Shown here: piece by piece, positions 24,597 through 28,534 of the stretch
How the letters are laid out: each line of letters begins with the position of its first letter
Position numbering within the stretch: position 1 is the stretch's first letter
NCBI GenBank assembly: GCA_001303545.1
Contig: LJUA01000003.1
Location: 1 to 28,534 of the forward strand
From: Dehalococcoidia bacterium SM23_28_2
Lineage (GTDB): Bacteria; Chloroflexota; Dehalococcoidia; SM23-28-2
Length of the DNA stretch: 28,534 bases
Direction: 5' to 3'
Made by a program: the position numbers and the translations under genes
Notes under the pieces: generated by a model
What the model was told of the DNA's origin: nothing
The model's database searches: none
What the model saw: only the letters and a program-made list of their open reading frames with translations

Positions 24597-24731
24597 CTCG
24601 ACTCCTTGGCCCCATCGCAGCAGAAACGTGCCCGCTGGCGATGGGGAAACAGGGTTCGACCGGTGGATTGTGAATCTCAGGTATTGCCGACGCTATTACA
24701 ACCCTTGTCCTGCCTGGCCTATCCCAAGAAG
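24597..24731. other. Leader region of the atp operon
   Basis: About 135 bases between the terminator of the upstream transcription unit and atpZ. It contains the leader hairpin listed next. On the minus strand TTGTAA (about 24690) and TGAGAT, 16 bases on, are a weak promoter pair that I do not call. Confidence 0.4.
24610..24646 (-). promoter_or_regulatory. 9-bp leader hairpin abutting the atpZ ribosome binding site
   Basis: CCCCATCGC (24610-24618) and GCGATGGGG (24638-24646) pair perfectly around a 19-base loop. In the mRNA the hairpin ends two bases before the AAGGAG that serves atpZ, and no T-run follows, so it is not a standard terminator. It may stabilise the 5' end or affect initiation (inference). 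Confidence 0.6.
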
Positions 24732-24755
24732 AAGCCCCAAGCAACTGAGGGGCCT
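24724..24755 (-). terminator. Probable intrinsic terminator after the BFN gene
   Basis: On the minus strand AGGCCCC (24749-24755) pairs with GGGGCTT (24732-24738) across a ten-base loop, with one G-U pair, followed by CTTCTT. The U-tract is imperfect. Position, 33 bases after the stop at 24788, fits the end of the pyrF-DUF951-MFS-MFS-BFN unit and separates it from the atp operon. Confidence 0.6.
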
Positions 24756-24787
24756 GGGGCCTCTGTGGGCTCTCGAAAGCAGTGCCC

Positions 24788-25324
24788 CTATGAGGTACGC
24801 TTATCGAAGTCGTCCATATCCAGGCTTTCGACTACGTCGCGAAAGGGGGAGAGCTTCTCCAACTCCTCTGGCTTCGCCTCGGTCTGGGGCTCAGTCCCTT
24901 TCATCTTTTCCTCAGCGTCCTCCTGATCCAGGCGAACGCCTGCCTTATCCAGCACCGTCTCCTCGGCGAAGATCGGCACCTGCACCCGCACGGCCAAAGC
25001 GATGGCATCGCTAGGCCGCGAATCGATCTCCATCGTCCGCCCGTCCACCTCCATGATGATGCGAGCGTAGAAAGTATCGTTGGCCAGGTCGTTGACCACG
25101 ATGTACTGAATGGTGCCACCGAGGGCATCGATGATGGAGCGGAGGAGGTCGTGGGTCAGGGGCCGCGATACGGCCACGTCCTGGAGACGGACAGCGATGG
25201 CATCGGCCTCGGCCGGGCCAATCCAGATGGGCAGGTAGCGATCGGAGTCCTTCTCCTTGAGAATGACTACACGCTGATAGTTCATGAGGCTCACTCGGAT
25301 GCTCTCGATGACCATCTCGATCAC
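24788..25324 (-). CDS. Bifunctional nuclease (BFN/DUF151) domain protein
   Basis: A 178-residue cytoplasmic protein with the BFN domain at about 1-130: RVVILKEKDSDRYLPIWIGPAEADAI, TYD-like RPLTHDLLRSIIDALGG, and DSRPSDAIALAVR are its hallmark segments. Some family members have been reported to have RNase/DNase activity, but the role in most bacteria is unknown. The C-terminal 45 residues are acidic and probably disordered. The GTG at 25324 is preferred since GGAGG (25332-25336) is seven bases upstream; an ATG three codons later would have a 16-base gap. It follows the MFS gene by 33 bases. Confidence 0.88.
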   Translation of the reverse strand: MIEMVIESIRVSLMNYQRVVILKEKDSDRYLPIWIGPAEADAIAVRLQDVAVSRPLTHDLLRSIIDALGGTIQYIVVNDLANDTFYARIIMEVDGRTMEIDSRPSDAIALAVRVQVPIFAEETVLDKAGVRLDQEDAEEKMKGTEPQTEAKPEELEKLSPFRDVVESLDMDDFDKRTS

Positions 25325-25357
25325 ACTACCACCTCCCATCACCGTACCAATGCGCCC

Positions 25358-26761
25358 TCATTCTAACTTAGCGCTTTCTCTAGTGTCAATGTCGACTGAA
25401 GGCGCCACCCCGTCCTGAACCGATACCGTCCGGGCAGGAGTATTTGACTCTGACCGCTCGCTGCGGCGAGCCACCACGATGTTCAGGGCGCCAGCCACCG
25501 CCACTCCGAAGGCAATGAGTGCGAGCACAGCGCTTATGCCCAAGTAGTCGGTCATGGCACCGACGACAAGAAGGGGCAGGAGGGAGAAGAAGTTGGCGGA
25601 GACGATCTGGGTGGTGAAGATGCGCCCCCGCATCTCGGCAGGGGCCCGCTCGTGGAGCACCGTCTGGGCCGGCGCATTGAGCAGAGCGTAGCTCAACCCC
25701 AAGGGGAAGGCAAAGAACATGGTGAGGGTCCACAAGAGGCCTTGTCCGCCCACCCCTCCAGGGTCCACCCCCATACGCTCCAAGATAGTGGCCAGGGGCT
25801 CCACTAGGGACAGGGACACCAGGCAGAAACCGATGCCCCCCAGGCCTACGGCCACCACCCGCGCCTTGCCGATGGAGTCGGCAAACCAGGGCAGGAAACG
25901 CAGGCCGAGGATCGCTCCCACGCCGGTGGGAGCGAAGACGAAGGCGGCGTTATCGGCGGATACGTCCAGGGTATCCCTCATGTAGCGGGGGACAAGGACG
26001 GCGAACAGAAGGACAAGGGCGCTGCTCAGGGTGAGCTGAACCATGGCCATTACCGAGGCCAGGTCGCCCCGAAGTGCCCGCCAGCTAGCGCGGAAATCCT
26101 CGGGGATGCCGCCGAACAGCGGTCCCTCCCAGCGGGTCTCCCTGCGGGCCTGGTCGCCGGGGTGGAGGAAGAAGCTCAGGGAGGCGGCCACCGCGAAGAA
26201 GACAGCGCTGAGGACGAACATCCCGTCCCAGTTCGCCGACTTGAGCACCATCGGCGTGAGGAACACGATCCCGGCGAACTGAGCACTCATGAGGGTGAAG
26301 TTGTAGAGGGAGTTGGCGCTGATCAGTCGGCTCTTGGGCACCAGCGCTGGGATAAGGGCGACCACTGCCGGGTTGAAGAACTGACTGGCAGCGGCAAACA
26401 CCAGGTTCACTCCGTAGATGATCCAGACATTGCTGTGGAAGAACAGCAGGAACAGGCAGGTCATGACGCGCACCACGTTGGCGACCACCAAGACGCTCTC
26501 CTTACGCCAGCGGTCGAGCAATACGGCCAACGGCATGCCCAGGAAGACGGAGGGCAGGATAAAGGAGAGGACCAACACGGTCATATGGATTGAAGAGCCG
26601 GTGAGGTCAAGGACCAGAAGAAGAAGGGTGAACAGAAGGGCATACTGGGCGGTCTGCCCGAGCGCCTGGTTCAGCCATAGAGCGGCAAACCGCCGATCGG
26701 CCAGGAGGGCGCGCGTTGTGGTTGTCGCCAGGAGCTCGGGTTCCCCTTCTGCCCTGTACAT
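25358..26761 (-). CDS. MFS transporter, EntS-like (downstream paralogue)
   Basis: A 467-residue major facilitator with about 12 membrane helices. DRWRKESVLVVANVVR (between helices 2 and 3) is a version of the MFS motif A. VLHERAPAEMRGRIF in the second half marks the MFS_3/EntS-type subgroup, which includes macrolide and siderophore exporters. The substrate cannot be inferred. Its ATG (26761) shares one base with the stop of the paralogue (TGATG), so translation is coupled. The tail, about 40 residues after VARRSERSES, is soluble. It is similar along its length to the upstream gene, for instance DNAAFVFAP. Confidence 0.88.
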   Translation of the reverse strand: MYRAEGEPELLATTTTRALLADRRFAALWLNQALGQTAQYALLFTLLLLVLDLTGSSIHMTVLVLSFILPSVFLGMPLAVLLDRWRKESVLVVANVVRVMTCLFLLFFHSNVWIIYGVNLVFAAASQFFNPAVVALIPALVPKSRLISANSLYNFTLMSAQFAGIVFLTPMVLKSANWDGMFVLSAVFFAVAASLSFFLHPGDQARRETRWEGPLFGGIPEDFRASWRALRGDLASVMAMVQLTLSSALVLLFAVLVPRYMRDTLDVSADNAAFVFAPTGVGAILGLRFLPWFADSIGKARVVAVGLGGIGFCLVSLSLVEPLATILERMGVDPGGVGGQGLLWTLTMFFAFPLGLSYALLNAPAQTVLHERAPAEMRGRIFTTQIVSANFFSLLPLLVVGAMTDYLGISAVLALIAFGVAVAGALNIVVARRSERSESNTPARTVSVQDGVAPSVDIDTRESAKLE

Positions 26762-28098
26762 CACACTGCTCTCGCCAGAGCCTCCACCTGGCGACGACCC
26801 CACAAATGACTGTAGACGGCCAACGTCAGGACGGCCGCCGCGACCAGGCTGACGACGATCCTGGCGCTCAGCAACTCGGCCAGACCGCCCACAATGAACA
26901 GGGGAATGATGGACGCTAGGCTCCCCAAGACCATTTGCATGGCGAAGATGCGGCCCAACATGTCGGCGGGCGCCCGTTCATGAAGGACAGCCCGCGCCGC
27001 CACGCCCACCAGCGAGAAGGCGAAGCCAAGGGGTATCGATAGGCCCATGGCCACGGTGGCCTCCAGAGAGAGCCCCGTCCACTCTATGGCGTCGGTAAAG
27101 GTGGATGCCTGGTCTCTCATCAGATCGGTCAGCTCCTCGACAAAGCCCATGCTTGTCAAGCAGCCCAGGAACAGAAGGAAGCCCATCGTCACTACCTGGG
27201 CGTTGCCGACTCGTTGGCCGAGCCAGGGAGCCAGCCGCAATCCGGCAAGGAGTCCGATAGCGGCGGGAGCGAAGACGAAGGCCGCATTGTCCACCCGCGT
27301 ATCCAGAACATCGCTCAGGTAATGGGGCAGGACGGCAACCAGCACCAGGATGGCCGTTGTGGCCAGGGTGAGCTGAACCACGGCGGAGAAGATCTTGCTA
27401 TCGTAGACGATAGTCTGCCAGGCCTTTCTGAACTCCTCGGTCAGGCCGCCAGCGAGCGCCCCCGGTCGCTCTTGGCGGGTCGCGCCTGTCTCCAGCCCCG
27501 ATATGGAGGTAACCACCAGTGCTGCGCCGGCAAAGAGGATGGCGGTGACGATGAACAGAGGCTCCTCGCCCACCGTCTTCATGAACAGCGGCGCCAGAGC
27601 CAGCATGCCCAGGCCCTGAGCCAGTATCGACGTCAGGTTCAGAAGGGCATTGGCAGAGGCCAGCCGCTCGTAGGGGACGATGGCCGGAACAGCCGCCGAC
27701 TCAGCAGGAGAGTTGAACTGGGCCACCGTGGAGAAGCCGAGGATCAGGACATACAGCCGCCAGAGGCTATCGCCCCAGATAAAGAAGGCGACACAGGCCG
27801 CCGCCCGCAGACCCTGGCTGAGGAACATCACCAACCGCTTGGGTGAGCGATCGGCAACCACGCCCGCGTAGAGCCCAGCCAGAACGCCGGGCAGGAGGAA
27901 GCAGAAGATGAGAAGGCCGCTGTGAATACTGGAGCCGGTGCGCTCCACGACCACGATCAGGAGACCGAAGTAGATGGCGTGCTGAGCTGTCGAGGAGAGG
28001 AAACGAGCGAGGCAGAGAGCCACAAAGCGACGGTTCTCCAGGAGCGGGATCGCCTGCACCATCTCGGAGCGCGGCCGGAGGAGCTGCCCTTCTTGCAT
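26761..28098 (-). CDS. MFS transporter, EntS-like (upstream paralogue)
   Basis: A 445-residue major facilitator with about 12 membrane helices. DRSPKRLVMFLSQGLRA is the motif-A loop; VLHERAPADMLGRIFAMQMV corresponds to the same motif in the downstream copy, and RVDNAAFVFAPAAIGLLAGLRLAPW is shared nearly word for word in pattern. The pair probably arose by tandem duplication. The ATG at 28098 overlaps the DUF951 stop by one base (TGATG). Whether the two act as separate pumps or as a heterodimer is open; MFS proteins usually work as monomers. Confidence 0.88.
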   Translation of the reverse strand: MQEGQLLRPRSEMVQAIPLLENRRFVALCLARFLSSTAQHAIYFGLLIVVVERTGSSIHSGLLIFCFLLPGVLAGLYAGVVADRSPKRLVMFLSQGLRAAACVAFFIWGDSLWRLYVLILGFSTVAQFNSPAESAAVPAIVPYERLASANALLNLTSILAQGLGMLALAPLFMKTVGEEPLFIVTAILFAGAALVVTSISGLETGATRQERPGALAGGLTEEFRKAWQTIVYDSKIFSAVVQLTLATTAILVLVAVLPHYLSDVLDTRVDNAAFVFAPAAIGLLAGLRLAPWLGQRVGNAQVVTMGFLLFLGCLTSMGFVEELTDLMRDQASTFTDAIEWTGLSLEATVAMGLSIPLGFAFSLVGVAARAVLHERAPADMLGRIFAMQMVLGSLASIIPLFIVGGLAELLSARIVVSLVAAAVLTLAVYSHLWGRRQVEALARAV

Positions 28099-28331
28099 CA
28101 GTATCCTTCGAGCATGGAGGCTGGTGGGCCCGCGGGTGTCTCTTCCTCCCCACGCACTACGAAGGCCTTGAATCGTTTGCGAAAGACACCGCGATCCAGA
28201 AGCACACGCCTATTGCACTTCATACAGCGTATGCCGATGTCGGCTCCCAGCCGCACTACCTCCCACTCGAAGCTGCCACAGGGGTGCATCTTCCGCAGAC
28301 GAACCACGTCACCCAGACGTATCTCCAGCAA
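28098..28331 (-). CDS. DUF951 family protein
   Basis: A 77-residue protein. The core matches DUF951: LGDVVRLRKMHPCGSFEWEVVRLGADIGIRC (about 6-36) followed by MKCNRRVLLDR. Cysteines 18, 36 and 39 form a HPCG...CMKC pattern suitable for a metal site. Its function is unknown; relatives are often found beside ribosomal and YchF genes. The start is TTG at 28331, with GAGG nine bases upstream, since the next Met would cut into the domain. The C-terminal 18 residues are Glu/Pro-rich. Confidence 0.85.
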   Translation of the reverse strand: MLEIRLGDVVRLRKMHPCGSFEWEVVRLGADIGIRCMKCNRRVLLDRGVFRKRFKAFVVRGEEETPAGPPASMLEGY

Positions 28332-28342
28332 GCCCGGTCACC

Positions 28343-28534
28343 TCACGCCTGCCCTCCCCGCCCTGAGCGGGATGCCAAAGCGGCCTCCCGATGGCGGTTG
28401 ATCTCGTCCCGGAGGGTCTCAGCCGCTCGCCGAGCGGCCTGTGCGTAGTCCCTGCCCGACGATGCGTACAGTATCTGGCGGGACGAGGTTATGATAAACC
28501 CGCCGCCGCCTTCGTCCAAGGCGTTGCGAACGGC
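28343..28534 (-). CDS. pyrF: Orotidine 5'-phosphate decarboxylase, C-terminal part (cut by window edge)
   Basis: The last 63 codons of a gene whose 5' end lies beyond the window. The frame reads GGGFIITSSRQILYASSGRD, then YAQAARRAAETLRDEINRHR, which matches the end of the OMP decarboxylase barrel of the longer (type 2) PyrF, where the SSR Arg binds the phosphate and the last helix follows. This enzyme makes UMP in pyrimidine synthesis. The stop at 28343-28345 lies 11 bases before DUF951, so the two are probably co-transcribed. The call rests on a short fragment. Confidence 0.75.
   Translation of the reverse strand, partial: AVRNALDEGGGGFIITSSRQILYASSGRDYAQAARRAAETLRDEINRHREAALASRSGRGGQA

Noticed and set aside
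24656..24700. Minus-strand promoter for the atp operon (TTGTAA...TGAGAT)
   Set aside because: The -10 matches only three positions of consensus and the spacing is 16; too weak to list.

Overview
The window reads as one contig of a high-GC bacterium, most likely a member of Chloroflexota (Dehalococcoidia-like). This is inferred from the long AtpB with a charged inter-helix insertion, the small AtpZ-type protein heading the atp operon, the atpC-murA-mreB order and the DUF951/BFN proteins; no 16S rRNA gene is present to confirm it. GTG and TTG starts are common and many genes overlap by 1-14 bases.

Region 1 (1-11191) is the notable part. A ferredoxin-nitroreductase fusion (minus strand) faces a plus-strand, operon-like run: an Rrf2-type Fe-S regulator, four subunits of a 2-oxoacid:ferredoxin oxidoreductase (korD-A-B-C), a giant HdrA, an HdrC/HdrB (HdrD-like) fusion, then etfA and etfB. 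The true hdrA start is at 4773. The reading frame passes through an in-frame UGA at 4938-4940, exactly where HdrA normally has a conserved Cys, and a hairpin with an AGGU loop lies just downstream. I read this as a selenocysteine codon with a bacterial SECIS; the protein is then 1136 residues, whereas a routine gene call would start at 4947 and lose the FAD-binding motif. Together the genes suggest a flavin-based electron-bifurcating or confurcating assembly that links 2-oxoacid oxidation to an HdrA/HdrD module and to Etf.

Region 2 (11204-14393, minus strand) holds a MeaB-type GTPase, a lipoprotein with a cupredoxin-like domain lacking usual copper ligands, and an acyl-CoA dehydrogenase. A divergent region with a Rex box leads to rex (plus strand), the NADH/NAD+ sensing repressor.

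Region 3 (15059-24596, minus strand) is a cell-envelope and energy block: a complete F1Fo ATP synthase operon in the order atpZ-atpB-atpE-atpF-atpH-atpA-atpG-atpD-atpC, followed by murA and mreB. The c subunit looks proton-type. MurA has Asp in place of the catalytic Cys, which predicts fosfomycin insensitivity. A three-way-junction RNA element lies between atpH and atpA, and a strong hairpin abuts the atpZ ribosome binding site.

Region 4 (24732-28534, minus strand) is a tightly coupled run: the 3' end of pyrF, a DUF951 protein, two paralogous MFS transporters and a bifunctional-nuclease-domain protein, ending at a probable terminator. No tRNA, rRNA, CRISPR array, insertion sequence or prophage gene was seen.
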